Part shown: piece by piece, positions 36,348 through 46,178 of the stretch
Position numbering within the stretch: the first letter of the stretch is position 1
How the letters are laid out: each line of letters begins with the position of its first letter
Source: FEN-1219 sp963817615
GTDB taxonomy: Bacteria > Pseudomonadota > Gammaproteobacteria > Steroidobacterales > Rariloculaceae
Assembly: GCA_963817615.1 (NCBI GenBank)
Contig: CAWFPH010000001.1
Location: 62,001 to 126,000, forward strand
DNA: 64,000 nucleotides
Reading direction: 5' to 3'
Notes under the pieces: model-generated
Seen by the model: only the letters and a program-made list of their open reading frames with translations
Databases searched by the model: none
What the model was told of the DNA's origin: nothing
Program-made: the position numbers and the translations under genes

Positions 36348-37774
36348 CCGCACGAGCAAGTGCCGCCGCGATGCTCGCGATCGCCGCGCTCGGCGGCTGT
36401 ACGCTTGCGCCGCGCTACGAGCGTCCCGCTGCTCCGATCGCGCCGGTATTCAACGGCGCGCCGGAAGCCCCGCGCACCGAGGCCAAGCCGGCGGGCGACC
36501 TCGGTTGGCGCGAATTCTTTCCCGACGCGGAGCTGCAGCGCTTGATCGGCACGGCGCTCGAGCAGAACCGCGACCTGCGCGTCGTCGCGCTCGACGTCGA
36601 GGAGGCGCAGGCGCGCTATCGGATCGCGCGCGCGGGCACGCGGCCGGCGCTCTCGGCCGACGTAGACGGCACCTCACAGCGGCTCCCCGCCGTCGTCTCG
36701 CCGACCGGCACGGACGCCATCGAGCGTCAATACCGGATCGGCGTGGGCGTGCCCGCGTTCGAGGTCGACTTTTTCGGCCGCGTGCGCAGTCTGAAACGCA
36801 GCGCGCTCGAGCAGTATCTCGCCCTCGAGGAGACGCGGTCGAGCGCCGAGATCGCACTCGTCTCGGAAGTCGCGAACGCTTGGCTCGCGCTCGTCGCCGA
36901 TCGCGCGCTGCTCGCGCTCACGCGCGAGACGCTCGCGAGCGAGCAAGACTCCCTCGAGCTCACGCGCCTGCGTTTCAACTCCGGCGTCGCGAGCGAAGTC
37001 GATCTGCACCAAGCCGAAATCGCGCTGCACGAGGCGGAGGTCAACATCGCGGCCTTCACGCGGCGCGTAGGCCAAGATCGCAACGCGCTCGAGGTGCTCG
37101 TCGGCGGGTCCGTCGGCGCGGACATCGGCGCGGGCGAGCATGCGCTCGATGCGCAGATCTTCTCGACCGAGCTGCCGGCCGGGCTGCCGGCGGACTTGCT
37201 CGAGCGTCGGCCCGACATCCGTGCGGCCGAACACGCGCTGCGCGCGGCGAACGCCGACATCGGCGCAGCGCGAGCGGCGTTCTTTCCGCGGATCACTCTC
37301 ACCGGCTTCTACGGCCGAGCGCACGACGATCTTTCGTCGCTCGTCGGCGACGGCGGCACGGAGTGGACGTTCTCGCCGCAGCTCACGCTGCCGATCTTCG
37401 CGGGCGGCGCGAACCGCGCGACGCTCGACGTCGCTCAGGTGCGCAAGCGTGCGGACATCGCGCGCTACGAGCTCGCGATCGAGCAGGCCTTCCGCGAAGT
37501 GTCGGACGGGCTCGTCGCGCGCGCGACGCTCGAGGATCAGCTACGGGCGCAGGCGGCGCTTACGCAGGCCGCGCAAGCTACTTACCGGCTCGCCGAAATG
37601 CGCTACCGCGGCGGCGTCGACAGCTATCTCACGTCGCTGATCGCGCAGCGGGACCAATACGCCGCCGAGCGGGCGCTGATCGACGCGCGGCTCGCGCGCG
37701 CAGCCAATCTCGTGTCGCTGTACGCCGCGCTCGGCGGCGGTTGGACCGAGGAGTCGACAGCGGCGGCGCGCTGA
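36344..37774 (+). CDS. Outer-membrane efflux channel, NodT/OprM family
   Basis: A 476-residue lipoprotein (AIAALGGCTLAPRYERP, lipobox Cys) of the TolC superfamily. DLGWREFFPDAELQRLIGTA followed by LEQNRDLRVVALDVEEAQAR is typical of NodT. Two internally repeated halves are visible, each with the TolC helix/strand pattern. GLPADLLERRPDIRAAEHAL and MRYRGGVDSYLTSLIAQRDQ are diagnostic. The ATG overlaps the pump stop (ATGA), completing a marR-acrA-acrB-nodT operon that encodes every component of a tripartite pump. Confidence 0.95.
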   Translation: MTARASAAAMLAIAALGGCTLAPRYERPAAPIAPVFNGAPEAPRTEAKPAGDLGWREFFPDAELQRLIGTALEQNRDLRVVALDVEEAQARYRIARAGTRPALSADVDGTSQRLPAVVSPTGTDAIERQYRIGVGVPAFEVDFFGRVRSLKRSALEQYLALEETRSSAEIALVSEVANAWLALVADRALLALTRETLASEQDSLELTRLRFNSGVASEVDLHQAEIALHEAEVNIAAFTRRVGQDRNALEVLVGGSVGADIGAGEHALDAQIFSTELPAGLPADLLERRPDIRAAEHALRAANADIGAARAAFFPRITLTGFYGRAHDDLSSLVGDGGTEWTFSPQLTLPIFAGGANRATLDVAQVRKRADIARYELAIEQAFREVSDGLVARATLEDQLRAQAALTQAAQATYRLAEMRYRGGVDSYLTSLIAQRDQYAAERALIDARLARAANLVSLYAALGGGWTEESTAAAR

Positions 37775-38026
37775 GGTCCGCACGCCTCGTGCTGCAGCGG
37801 TGCCGCCGCGCGGCCCGCCACGACGATCACTACCGCGCCGCCGCAGGAGTTACCGGCGCGGCCATCCGCTTTTCAAGGCGCGCAGAAATTGCGACTTGGC
37901 TTTCTCGCGCAAACGCCGCATTTCGGCTTTCGAATAATGTCCCGGGGGAATTTCAACGGTTCATCGATGCCTGCAAGGATGCACGGGACCTCGAGACTCG
38001 CCGGACTGCCGAGCGCAGTCACGAAA

Positions 38027-38419
38027 TCAGCCCTCGACGGGCGCGAGCATGTTCGCATCGCGCGCAAGCCGCCATTGGCCTTGCTCTTTCCGCAAGATCG
38101 TCAGCGTATGTCCCGCACGCTTCGTCGGTTCGCCGGTGCGCGGCGTCATGACGACCGACAGCTTCGTCCACATGAACGCCCAATCGCCGAGCACTCGGAT
38201 TTCCTGAATTTCACTCGTGCCGTCGAACTGCGGCGCGTCGCCGGACGCTTGTGCCTTCGCGGCCGCCGCGAAATCCGCTTTGCGCATGACGGGACGGCCG
38301 GCGACGAGGAATACGGCATCGTCGGTCATCAGCGAGATGACGGTCGCGAGGTCGCCGGCCTTGCTGGCCGCCATCCACGTCGAAACCAATTGTCGAATCT
38401 GCCGTTCGTCGTCTTGCAT
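38027..38419 (-). CDS. SgcJ/EcaC-type NTF2-like protein (DUF4440)
   Basis: A 130-residue single-domain protein. DERQIRQLVSTWMAASKAGD followed by LATVISLMTDDAVFLVAGRP is the standard start of the SgcJ/EcaC/SnoaL-like family, and KEQGQWRLARDANML ends it. Such proteins form cone-shaped barrels that bind small molecules; most have no known activity. It lies 54 bases downstream of the alcohol dehydrogenase gene on the same strand and may be co-transcribed with it. Confidence 0.87.
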   Translation of the reverse strand: MQDDERQIRQLVSTWMAASKAGDLATVISLMTDDAVFLVAGRPVMRKADFAAAAKAQASGDAPQFDGTSEIQEIRVLGDWAFMWTKLSVVMTPRTGEPTKRAGHTLTILRKEQGQWRLARDANMLAPVEG

Positions 38420-38473
38420 GGCAGCACCTCTTGCCGATGGCCGGTCCCGTGGATCGTGTCGAGACGATGCCGA

Positions 38474-39481
38474 TCAGCGCTCCGGCACGAGCACCGCCGC
38501 GCCTTCCACTTGGCCGGTGCGCAGCCGGTCGAGCGCCTCGTTCGCCGCCGACAGCGGAAACGTCGTGACGACCGGCGTCAGATCCACGTCCGCGGCGATT
38601 CGCATCAACGCCTCGCCGTCGGCGCGCGTGAGGTTCGCCACCGAGCCGATCGAACGCTCGCCCCAAAGAAGTCGATACGGGAAGCTCGGGATATCGCTCA
38701 TGTGAATACCCGCGCATACCACGCGGCCGCCCTTGCGCACGGCCGCGAGGGCGGCCGGCACCAGCGCGCCGACCGGCGCGAAGATGATCGCTGCGTCGAG
38801 CGGCTCGGGCGGCGGCTCGTCGGATGCGCCGGCCCAGGCCACGCCGAGCGTGCGTGCAAAGTCCTGACCGCGATCGTCGCCCGGCCGCGTGAAAGCGAAC
38901 ACGCGGCGGCCGTCCGCTTGGGCGACTTGCGCGAGCAGATGGGCGGCCGCGCCGAAGCCGTATAACCCGAGATTCACGGCCGCGCCCGCCGCGCGGTACG
39001 CGCGATAACCGATGAGGCCGGCGCACAGAAGCGGCGCAGCGGACGCATCCGAGTAGCGATCCGGAATGCGCAGGCAATAGCGCGAATCCGCCACGGCGTA
39101 CTGCGCATAGCCGCCGTCGATCGTGTAGCCGGTGAACTTCGGGGTATCGCAAAGATTCTCGGCGCCGTTCGTGCAGAAGCGGCACACCCCGCAGGTCTCG
39201 CCGAGCCAGGGCACGCCGATGCGGTCGCCGCGCCGAAATCGATTCACCGCAGCACCCGCGGCGACGACCCGACCGACGATCTCGTGTCCCGGCGTGAGCG
39301 GGTACGGGATCGACGGCAACTCGCCGTCGACGACGTGCAAGTCCGTGCGGCACACGCCGCACGCGAGCACCTCGAGCAGCACTTGATGCTCAGCGGGCCG
39401 CGGCAACGGCAGCGCCGTCGCCGCGAGCGGTCGCTCTGCGCCGAGCGCGCGCATTGCCTGCATCGTCGTCGGAAGACTCAT
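38474..39481 (-). CDS. Zinc-dependent alcohol dehydrogenase (AdhA-like)
   Basis: A 335-residue medium-chain dehydrogenase starting at ATG 39481 (MSLPTTMQAMRAL). The catalytic zinc site is ACGVCRTDLHVVDGEL plus PGHEIVG. The structural zinc lobe is CGVCRFCTNGAENLC. The NAD(P)-binding fold has GLYGFGAAAHLLAQVA. The sequence TGYTIDGGYAQYAVADSRYC matches zinc-binding alcohol dehydrogenases of the AdhA/YogA group. It converts alcohols to aldehydes in the cytoplasm; the physiological substrate is unknown. It is divergent from the antiporter gene, and the NTF2-like gene follows it. Confidence 0.92.
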   Translation of the reverse strand: MSLPTTMQAMRALGAERPLAATALPLPRPAEHQVLLEVLACGVCRTDLHVVDGELPSIPYPLTPGHEIVGRVVAAGAAVNRFRRGDRIGVPWLGETCGVCRFCTNGAENLCDTPKFTGYTIDGGYAQYAVADSRYCLRIPDRYSDASAAPLLCAGLIGYRAYRAAGAAVNLGLYGFGAAAHLLAQVAQADGRRVFAFTRPGDDRGQDFARTLGVAWAGASDEPPPEPLDAAIIFAPVGALVPAALAAVRKGGRVVCAGIHMSDIPSFPYRLLWGERSIGSVANLTRADGEALMRIAADVDLTPVVTTFPLSAANEALDRLRTGQVEGAAVLVPER

Positions 39482-39692
39482 CGAAGCTCGCCGCCGGTGC
39501 TCGTCCGCCGGTATTACAGCACGACGGCGATACGCCGGCGCGGCGCCGCGCGTGCGCTGCGGCGTGGCATGGAGCTTGCACCGCCGAGTCGAGCGACTTG
39601 CAGGACTCCCCATGCGATCGGCTTTGTGCCACACGATGCCCGCTGCGCCGGGCTCCGTCGATCTCGCCGCGCGGCGCGCGTAACCGGGTCCG

Positions 39693-40949
39693 ATGTCGCG
39701 CCTCGCCGTTACAACCTGGTTCGTGATCGCCGGCCTGCTGTTCGTGGCGATGGCGGTGCTGTCGCCGCGGCTCAAGCGCGTGCCGCTCACCGCGCCGGTG
39801 ATCTATCTGATGGTGGGTGTTGCGCTCGGTCCGACCGTGCTGACCCTGTTTGCGGTAGACCCGCTCGAGCATTCCGGTTGGCTCGAGATCGTGACCGAGA
39901 TCGCAGTGCTGATATCGCTGTTTTCGGCCGGAACGAAAATGCCGCTGCCGTTTACATTCAAGCGCTGGCGAGCGCCGTTGCTGCTCGCGTCCGTCGGGAT
40001 GGTCGCGACGATCGCGCTCGTCGCCGCGTTCGGGGCGCTCGTGCTCGGTCTTCCGCTCGGCGCGGCCGTGCTGCTCGGCGCGATTTTGGCGCCCACGGAT
40101 CCGGTGCTCGCAACGGACGTGCAGAGCCGTCATCCGGGCGACCGGGATCGGCTGCGCTTCACGCTGACCTGCGAAGCCGGCGTGAACGATGGCGCGGCGC
40201 TGCCGTTCGCCGAGCTCGGCTTGGGGCTGCTCGGGCTCGGGCAGCTCGGCGCCGACGGTGGCCGCTGGTTCGGCATGGACTTGATTTGGACCGGCGCGGC
40301 CGGAATCGCGATCGGACTGCTCGTGGGGTGGCTGCTCGGCCGCCTCGTCGGGCTCGTGCAGTCGTGGGCGGGCGAGGCCGCGATCTTCGAGGACCTGCTC
40401 GGCCTCGGTCTCATCGCGATCGCATACGGTGCGGCGACGCTCGCGCAAGCCGGCGGCTTTCTCGCGGTGTTTTTCGCGGGCGTCGCATTTCGGCGCACGG
40501 AAATTGCGCTTCGGCCGAATGAGTCGTTCGGCGCCGACCACTACGATCCGGAGCTCGTTAGCGAGATATCGCTGATGTTCGAGGAGCGGCTCGCGCGCGT
40601 GATCGAGGTGGCGCTGGTGCTCCTCGTCGGCGGCCTATTGACGCGCGACGCTTGGAGTTGGCGCGCGCTCGGGCTGGCGATGTTCTTATTTCTCGTGGGA
40701 CGTCCAGTGGGCGTGCTGCTGTGCCTTGTCTTTACGCGGTTGCCCGCCCGGCTACGCGTGCTCGCGGCTTGGTTCGGCCTGCGAGGGATCGGCTCCGTCT
40801 ACTACGTCATGTATGCGCTGGAACACGGCATTGCGCCTGCGCTCGGCAAGGACTTGCTGCAGCTCACGCTCGTCGTCGTCGTGCTGTCCATCGTGTTGCA
40901 CGGCTTCAGCTCGACGCCGCTCGTGCAACGCTACGCGGGCGGTGACTGA
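39693..40949 (+). CDS. Cation:proton antiporter (CPA1/NhaP-like)
   Basis: A 418-residue polytopic membrane protein with about twelve hydrophobic segments. GAILAPTDPVLATDVQ and FTLTCEAGVNDGAALPFAEL carry the conserved Thr-Asp and Asn-Asp residues of the CPA1 ion site. The C-terminal WFGLRGIGSVYYVMYALEHG is also typical. No long cytoplasmic regulatory tail is present. It would exchange Na+ or K+ for H+ at the inner membrane. It starts at ATG 39693; the next gene is separated by 142 bases and has its own strong ribosome-binding site. Confidence 0.93.
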   Translation: MSRLAVTTWFVIAGLLFVAMAVLSPRLKRVPLTAPVIYLMVGVALGPTVLTLFAVDPLEHSGWLEIVTEIAVLISLFSAGTKMPLPFTFKRWRAPLLLASVGMVATIALVAAFGALVLGLPLGAAVLLGAILAPTDPVLATDVQSRHPGDRDRLRFTLTCEAGVNDGAALPFAELGLGLLGLGQLGADGGRWFGMDLIWTGAAGIAIGLLVGWLLGRLVGLVQSWAGEAAIFEDLLGLGLIAIAYGAATLAQAGGFLAVFFAGVAFRRTEIALRPNESFGADHYDPELVSEISLMFEERLARVIEVALVLLVGGLLTRDAWSWRALGLAMFLFLVGRPVGVLLCLVFTRLPARLRVLAAWFGLRGIGSVYYVMYALEHGIAPALGKDLLQLTLVVVVLSIVLHGFSSTPLVQRYAGGD

Positions 40950-41091
40950 GCTCGGCGCGTACGGGTGGTCGGTGCGTTCACGAGCGTTGCGCCGCGGACC
41001 CCCGGAAGCCGACGTTTGTCGAGACCTGTGGTACGGGACTTGCAAGCCAGCCTCGACAGGAGAATCAGTTCTTTCAAGGAGGATGACTACG

Positions 41092-41595
41092 ATGAAATCG
41101 ACAGGGATGATGCTCGGCGCGGTCGCCGCGCTCGCGTTTGCGCTGCCGCTCGCAGCGCAACGGCACACCGATCCGGCTTTTCTCACCGACGCGATTCGCG
41201 GAGATCTCGGCGAGATCAAGCTCGGCCAACTCGCCGAGGAGAAGGGGCAAACCGAGGGAGTCCGCGACTTCGGCCATACGCTGATGAGCGATCACCAGAA
41301 GGCGATGAAGAAGGCCGCCGACCTCGCGAAGACGCTCGGAGTGGCGGCGCCGACCAGCCCTACGCCCGAGGCGCAGAATACCTATGACGAGTTGTCGAGG
41401 CTGTCCGGGGCCGAGTTCGATCGGCAGTTCCTCAAGCACATGGTGATGGACCACGAGAAGGACATCGCGAAATACAACGACGAGGCGACGAGCTCGGACA
41501 ACCCGAAGGTCGCCGACCTCGCGCAAGACACACTGCCGACGCTGCATGACCACCTCGAGAAAGCGCAGTCGCTGCAAGAGAAGCTGAGCGGCTGA
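41092..41595 (+). CDS. DUF4142 family periplasmic protein
   Basis: A 167-residue protein. AAGGAGG (41076-41082) lies 9 bases before ATG 41092, which decides this start over ATG 41083. A signal peptide (MKSTGMMLGAVAALAFALPLAAQ) precedes an all-helical domain. AIRGDLGEIKLGQLAEEKGQ, FGHTLMSDHQKAMKKAADLA and FLKHMVMDHEKDIAKYNDEA carry the His/Asp/Glu pattern of DUF4142. The ferritin-like helical fold is predicted to be periplasmic; its function is unknown, though members are often stress-induced. A hairpin follows at 41645-41668. Confidence 0.9.
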   Translation: MKSTGMMLGAVAALAFALPLAAQRHTDPAFLTDAIRGDLGEIKLGQLAEEKGQTEGVRDFGHTLMSDHQKAMKKAADLAKTLGVAAPTSPTPEAQNTYDELSRLSGAEFDRQFLKHMVMDHEKDIAKYNDEATSSDNPKVADLAQDTLPTLHDHLEKAQSLQEKLSG

Positions 41596-41644
41596 TGTCG
41601 TGACCACCGCGTGCGGCGTGCGTCGTCGCTTGCGGTCGAAGAAC

Positions 41645-41668
41645 GATGAGCCCCTCGCGGGGCTCATC
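41645..41668 (+). terminator. Intrinsic terminator after the DUF4142 gene
   Basis: GATGAGCCCC (41645-41654) and GGGGCTCATC (41659-41668) form a perfect 10-bp stem with loop TCGC, followed by GCATTTTC. The T-tract is short. It lies 50 bases after the DUF4142 stop and before the convergent transporter gene. Confidence 0.75.
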
Positions 41669-41817
41669 GCATTTTCGCGGTGCCCATGCGCGAGGTGCCG
41701 GGTCGACATGCGGCGTGCCCCTTGGTTCGGTCACTTTGCGGCTCGTCTCGCACGAGACGGGCGGTCTCCAAAATTACGAAGACGGCGGCCAAAGAATGCG
41801 ATATGGCCCCGCACCCG

Positions 41818-42726
41818 TTATTCGCCTACCGCAGCGGTGTCGAGGAAGATGTAGCGGATCCGCGGATAGTGCTCGCGAATGGCCGACTTGATGCGCGCGA
41901 GCGCGCCGCGCATGTCGGGCAGCGAAGTCTCGGGCAGCACCTTGAGCTCGATCGCGAGCAACACTTCGTCCGGCCCAAGGTAAAGCGATAGCAGGCCGCC
42001 GACCTTCTGCACGTCGGGATCCGCCGCGATCAAGCTTTTGATTTCAGCCAACGCCGCCTTCTCCATGCCTTCGCCGACGAGCAGTCCCATGCTTTCGTAG
42101 ACCATTACGATCGCGACGCCGCACAGCAGACCGCCAATCGCCACGGAGAAGGCGCCGTCGATCCATGCTGCATCGAGCTTTGCGCTCAGGAAGATGCCGA
42201 GGAACGCCAACGCCAGGCCGGCGAGTGCAGCCGAATCCTCGAGCACGACCGCGAACGTGCTCGGGTTCTTGGTGCGACGGATCGTCTCGACGATACCGCG
42301 ACCGCGGCGCTCGGCACGAAAAGCCTTGAAGCCGAAATACCACGAGCTGCCCTCGAAGATCGCCGCCGCGCCGAGCACGCCGTAGCTCCATGCGCTGCTT
42401 TCGGGTTGTGAGCGATGCACGATATGCATGACACCGGTGACGATCGACATACCGCCGCCGAGCCCGAAGATCAGGATGCCGACGACGAGCGACCAAAAGT
42501 ACAGCTCGTGGCCGTGGCCGAGCGGATGCTCGTCGTCGGCCGGTCGGCGGCTGCGGTGTATTCCGAGCAGCATCAAACCGCCGTTGCCGGTGTCGACGAG
42601 TGAATGAATCGCCTCGGCGAGGATTGCGGCGCTGCCCGAGAACACCGCCGCCACCAACTTCGTGACGGCGATCAGGAAGTTGCCGATGATCGCGGCGATC
42701 ACCGCCGTGTTGGTCTCGCCACTCAT
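41818..42726 (-). CDS. Cation diffusion facilitator family transporter
   Basis: A 302-residue metal/proton antiporter starting at ATG 42726 (MSGETNTAVIAAIIGNFL). Helices II and V carry the family metal-binding pattern: AEAIHSLVDTGNGG (HxxxD) and VVLEDSAALAGLAL (D region). EHPLGHGHELYFW supplies the histidine loop. The C-terminal cytoplasmic domain (KSLIAADPDVQKVGGLLSLY) has the ferredoxin-like fold used for dimerisation. The likely substrates are Zn2+, Fe2+, Co2+ or Mn2+; the exact metal is not clear. It is divergent from the M50 protease gene. Confidence 0.92.
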   Translation of the reverse strand: MSGETNTAVIAAIIGNFLIAVTKLVAAVFSGSAAILAEAIHSLVDTGNGGLMLLGIHRSRRPADDEHPLGHGHELYFWSLVVGILIFGLGGGMSIVTGVMHIVHRSQPESSAWSYGVLGAAAIFEGSSWYFGFKAFRAERRGRGIVETIRRTKNPSTFAVVLEDSAALAGLALAFLGIFLSAKLDAAWIDGAFSVAIGGLLCGVAIVMVYESMGLLVGEGMEKAALAEIKSLIAADPDVQKVGGLLSLYLGPDEVLLAIELKVLPETSLPDMRGALARIKSAIREHYPRIRYIFLDTAAVGE

Positions 42727-42853
42727 CGGCCCTCTCGAATCGCCTGCCGAAAACGGTCGCGCTGCACATTCCATGCCGGTCCGGGCCGTCGTGGCATGCG
42801 ACTTGCCTGAAGCTTCGGATGTAAGCTCGAACGAGGGAAAGCGAGGCGTTGCG

Positions 42854-44080
42854 ATGATCAGGTCCATGCGATTGCTGAAAGTGTCGGGTATCGAGGTCTA
42901 CCTCGACTGGAGCTTGCTGATCGTGTTCGCGCTCGTGACCGTGAGCCTCGGCGGCAGCGTATTCCCGCAGTGGCATCCCGACTGGACGGCGGCCTTGAGC
43001 TGGACGACGGCCGCAGTGGCCGCCGTGCTGCTGATCGCCTCGGTGCTGCTGCACGAGCTCTCGCACGCGCTCGTCGGGCGCTGGCAGGGCGTCGAGATCA
43101 AGCGGATCACGCTGTTCGTGTTCGGCGGCATGGCTCATCTCGAGCAGGAGCCGCGGGCCTGGCGGGCCGAGCTGTTGATGGCGGTGGTCGGGCCGCTCGT
43201 GAGTCTCGTGATCGGCGTCGGCTGCGTGCTGGTCGGCAGCACCGGGATCGCTCAGGACACGCTGACGATGGACGCCGCGGCTGCCGCGATGCGCGATCTC
43301 GGTCCGGCGTTCACGCTGCTGCTGTGGCTCGGCCCCATCAACATCGTGCTCGCGGTATTCAATTTGATTCCGGCCTTCCCGCTCGACGGCGGTCGTGCGC
43401 TGCGCGCAATTCTGTGGGGCGCGACCGGCGACTTGGACCGTGCCACGCGCTGGGCTGCGGCCGGCGGTCAGGCCTTCTCGTGGGTGCTGATCGCCGCCGG
43501 CGTCGGCATGGCGCTCGGCCTGCGCGTGCCGTGGTTCGGAACGGGCCTCGGCGGCGGCTTGTGGGTCGCGCTGATCGGGTGGTTCCTGCACAACGCGGCG
43601 ATCATGAGCTATCGGCAGCTGCAGCTTCGCGAGTCGCTGGCAGGCGTGCCGGTCGCGCGGCTCATGAAGACCCACTTTGCAACGGTGTCGGCGGACTTGT
43701 CCGTGCAGACGCTCGTCGACGATTACGTGATGACCAATGAGCAGCGCTGCTTTCCGGTAGTCGAGCAGCGGCGTCTCGGGGGCGTCGTCTGCCTCGAGGA
43801 CGTGCGCAAGGTGCACCGAGACGCGTGGCCGACCACGCGAATCGCCGAGATCATGACGCCCGCGGATCGCCTCGCCACGATGCCGCCGGACGGTCCGGCG
43901 ATCGACGCTCTGTCGACGCTCACGCGGCGCCGTGTCGCGCAGTTGCCGATCGTCGACCACGGCGAGTTGCAGGGGCTCGTGAGTCGCGAGGACGTGCTGA
44001 AGTGGCTATCGATCCACGGCCACGGGTCGGGCGGCACCCACGACGGCGGCGGCGAACGGCTCGACGCAGCGGGTACGTGA
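42854..44080 (+). CDS. Site-2 protease family (M50) with C-terminal CBS pair
   Basis: A 408-residue intramembrane metalloprotease. The zinc motif HELSH lies in SVLLHELSHALVGRWQGV. The second active-site motif is NLIPAFPLDGGRALRAIL, carrying the distal Asp. About six membrane helices precede two CBS domains at residues about 270-390 (VARLMKTHFATVSADLSVQT and IAEIMTPADRLATMPP). CBS pairs in this family usually bind adenine nucleotides and regulate cleavage. ATG 42854 is used; the frame is open further upstream without coding character. The substrate is unknown. It is convergent with the NHL/oxidase operon. Confidence 0.93.
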   Translation: MIRSMRLLKVSGIEVYLDWSLLIVFALVTVSLGGSVFPQWHPDWTAALSWTTAAVAAVLLIASVLLHELSHALVGRWQGVEIKRITLFVFGGMAHLEQEPRAWRAELLMAVVGPLVSLVIGVGCVLVGSTGIAQDTLTMDAAAAAMRDLGPAFTLLLWLGPINIVLAVFNLIPAFPLDGGRALRAILWGATGDLDRATRWAAAGGQAFSWVLIAAGVGMALGLRVPWFGTGLGGGLWVALIGWFLHNAAIMSYRQLQLRESLAGVPVARLMKTHFATVSADLSVQTLVDDYVMTNEQRCFPVVEQRRLGGVVCLEDVRKVHRDAWPTTRIAEIMTPADRLATMPPDGPAIDALSTLTRRRVAQLPIVDHGELQGLVSREDVLKWLSIHGHGSGGTHDGGGERLDAAGT

Positions 44081-44116
44081 GTCTGCCGAGTCCGAACCAG
44101 AGCTGACGGCGCCTGC

Positions 44117-45116
44117 TCAGCGCCACTCGATCGGAAACAGCACGACCTGGTTCTCGAGCGGGTCGGGCACGAGCAGCTGCGAGTGCTTCGGGTCGTAGCT
44201 GATCTGTGCGGGCGTCAGAATTCCAGTCGCCAGGAGCTCGGCATGCGAGCCGAGCAGTCGATACACGGAGCTTGTTGGCCCAGCTCGTGGCGAGCAGCGT
44301 GCCGTCCGGAAGCCTCGCGAGACCGTCGAGCTGCTTCGCGGGCAGCGTCGCGTAGGGAGTCTTGTTGCCGCTGGAGATCGAGCCTGTAGACGTCGTCGGC
44401 GCTTGCCGAGAACGGTGCGACGAGCAACGAGCCGTTGTCGAAGACGAGCCCGTTCGGCCGCTCGAGCTTCGCGTCCCTGCGCAATCAGGGACGGTTTGCC
44501 GTCATCGCCGATGGCGTAGACGGCGCCGGGCGGCGTGCCGTAATCGCCGCCCGTGTCGGTCACGTAGATCTTGCCGTCGTCGCCGACGGCGACGTCGTTC
44601 AGCATGTAGGAATCCGGGATCTGGTAGTCGCGAATATGCGCGCCGGATTTGCGGTCGAAGACGCGCACGGCCTCGAGGTCGGCGACGACGAGCTCGTCGC
44701 CGCGGAACGCCATGCCTTTCGGCGCGTGCAGCGTGAAATCGGGTTTCAGCCCGTCGATCCAGTGAAGGTCGATCACGCGCCCGTCGCGTGCCGAGTCGCG
44801 AGATGAAGCCGTTGTCGTCCTTGGCGGTGAGCGCGCCATTCAAATTACTCACGATGAACTGGTCTTCCCGGTCGTCGTACAGCGCCGTCTCGGGCCCGAT
44901 CAAGCCGTTCGCGATCACGCGGCCGGTGCCCGAGTGCGCAGTGCCGAGCGGACGCGACGGCGACGGCGAGGCGGAGCGTGGGCGCAGGATCGGCTGCCAA
45001 CGATTGTGCGCGTGCCAGGGTGCGGCATCGCGGCCAGCGGACAGACAGTCCCGCCGCGAGCGACGCGACGTCGCGCCGCACGTTTTGCGAGGCGCTGCGG
45101 CTCGGAGCGGTTTCAT
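44117..45116 (-). CDS. NHL/SMP-30-like beta-propeller protein, last gene of the oxidase operon (frameshifted as sequenced)
   Basis: After four single-base insertions are disregarded (near 44793, 44476, 44373 and 44270), the coding frame spans 332 codons, an exact multiple of three. The propeller blades read VIANGLIGPETALYDDREDQ, GFISRL..DGRVIDLHWIDG, LKPDFTLHAPKGMAFRGDEL, MLNDVAVGDDGKIYVTDTGG and ERPNGLVFDNGSLLVAPFSA. They end VYRLLGSHAELLATG and LVPDPLENQVVLFPIEWR. The pattern is that of SMP-30/NHL-type lactonase-like propellers, but no metal-binding set is certain. The N-terminal 50 residues look odd and may hold further indels hiding a signal peptide. The start at ATG 45116 overlaps the ctaG stop (ATGA), so it belongs to the oxidase operon. 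Confidence 0.7.
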
Positions 45117-46178
45117 CGGTGATCCTCCGCGAGCGGTGCGGCGGGAACCGCGGGCAGCGGCGCCGCGGCGGGCTCGAGCGCGCGCGGTTGGCCGCGTCGC
45201 GCAAAGATGGTGAGCGGAACGCCGGCCTCTCGGGCGTGGCGCTGTCCGAGCGCATCGAACCAGGTCACGAACAGATAGATGATCACGCCGAGATACAGAA
45301 ACGCAGGCGGTACCCACATCACGAGACCCGCGATCTGCTGGTCCTCGAGCGCTGAGATGCCCCAGGCCGCCGCGAGCGGGATGTGCGGCGCGTAGAGCGG
45401 GCGCGACGCGAACGTGATCAATGCGCCGAGCAGGCTGCCTTGGAGCCCCATCGCGAACACGTACAGGATCCTGAGGCCGTTGCCGAGCCGCTCGCGCCGG
45501 CTCCGGAGCACGGTCGCCCAAAACAAGATCGCCGTGACGAGGAAGCCCACGTGCTCGGCGGTATGGATGGCGTCGTTGCGCAATGCGAGGTCGTAGAGCG
45601 TGGGTGCGTGCCACGCCCAAAGCACGCCGGTCGCAACCACGATCACGAGGGCCGGTCCGCGCCCAGAACCGCGCTCGTTGCCGACGATCGCGCGAGCGAG
45701 CCGCCGCTCGAAGCGGCCGACCGTGCTGCGCCAAGGGCTCGGCAACGACCAGAGCAGCGCGATCTCGGGGGTGCCGAGCACGAGCAGCGGCGCGGCGACG
45801 AGGATGAGCGATAGGTGCTGCACCATATGCACGGAGAACAGCGCCTCGGACAGCGCGTCGAGCGGCGACATGAGCGCTGCGACGAGCGCGAGCAAGCCGG
45901 CCGTGAACGCCGGCCGCGCGGGCGCGCGAGATGCCGCGGCCGACCGACGCGTGCCGCCAAAGCTGCGTGAGCCCCGTGTAATAGATGAGGGCCGCGATGA
46001 AGAGCGGGGCGACGACCCCCGGCGTGGCGGACCACTCGGTCCAGAAGTGGAAGTCGGCGGGCCCCGCGCCGTCGCCGTGGGCAGCCGGCGAGAAGCGGCC
46101 AGAGCGAGCCGAGCGTTCCGGCGCCCGCGAGCACGGTCGAGAAGCGCCAGCCTCGCCCGGATGCGAAGCGGGCGTCAT
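45113..46178 (-). CDS. ctaG: Cytochrome c oxidase assembly factor CtaG (frameshifted as sequenced)
   Basis: The product is an integral membrane protein of the caa3-type CtaG family (PF09678). The N-terminal part includes DFHFWTEWSATPGVVAPLFI and YTGLTQLWRHA. The long C-terminal part from about 45895 to 45113 is intact and holds MSPLDALSEALFSVHMVQHL, the family's HMxQH signature. LWAWHAPTLYDLALRNDAIH and IAGLVMWVPPAFLYLGVIIY follow. Four single-base insertions (two just after ATG 46178, one near 46083, one near 45932) account for the broken frame; removing them gives exactly 354 codons. CtaG helps metallate or assemble caa3 oxidase. The start overlaps the coxB stop by 4 bases, and the stop overlaps the NHL gene. 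Confidence 0.82.
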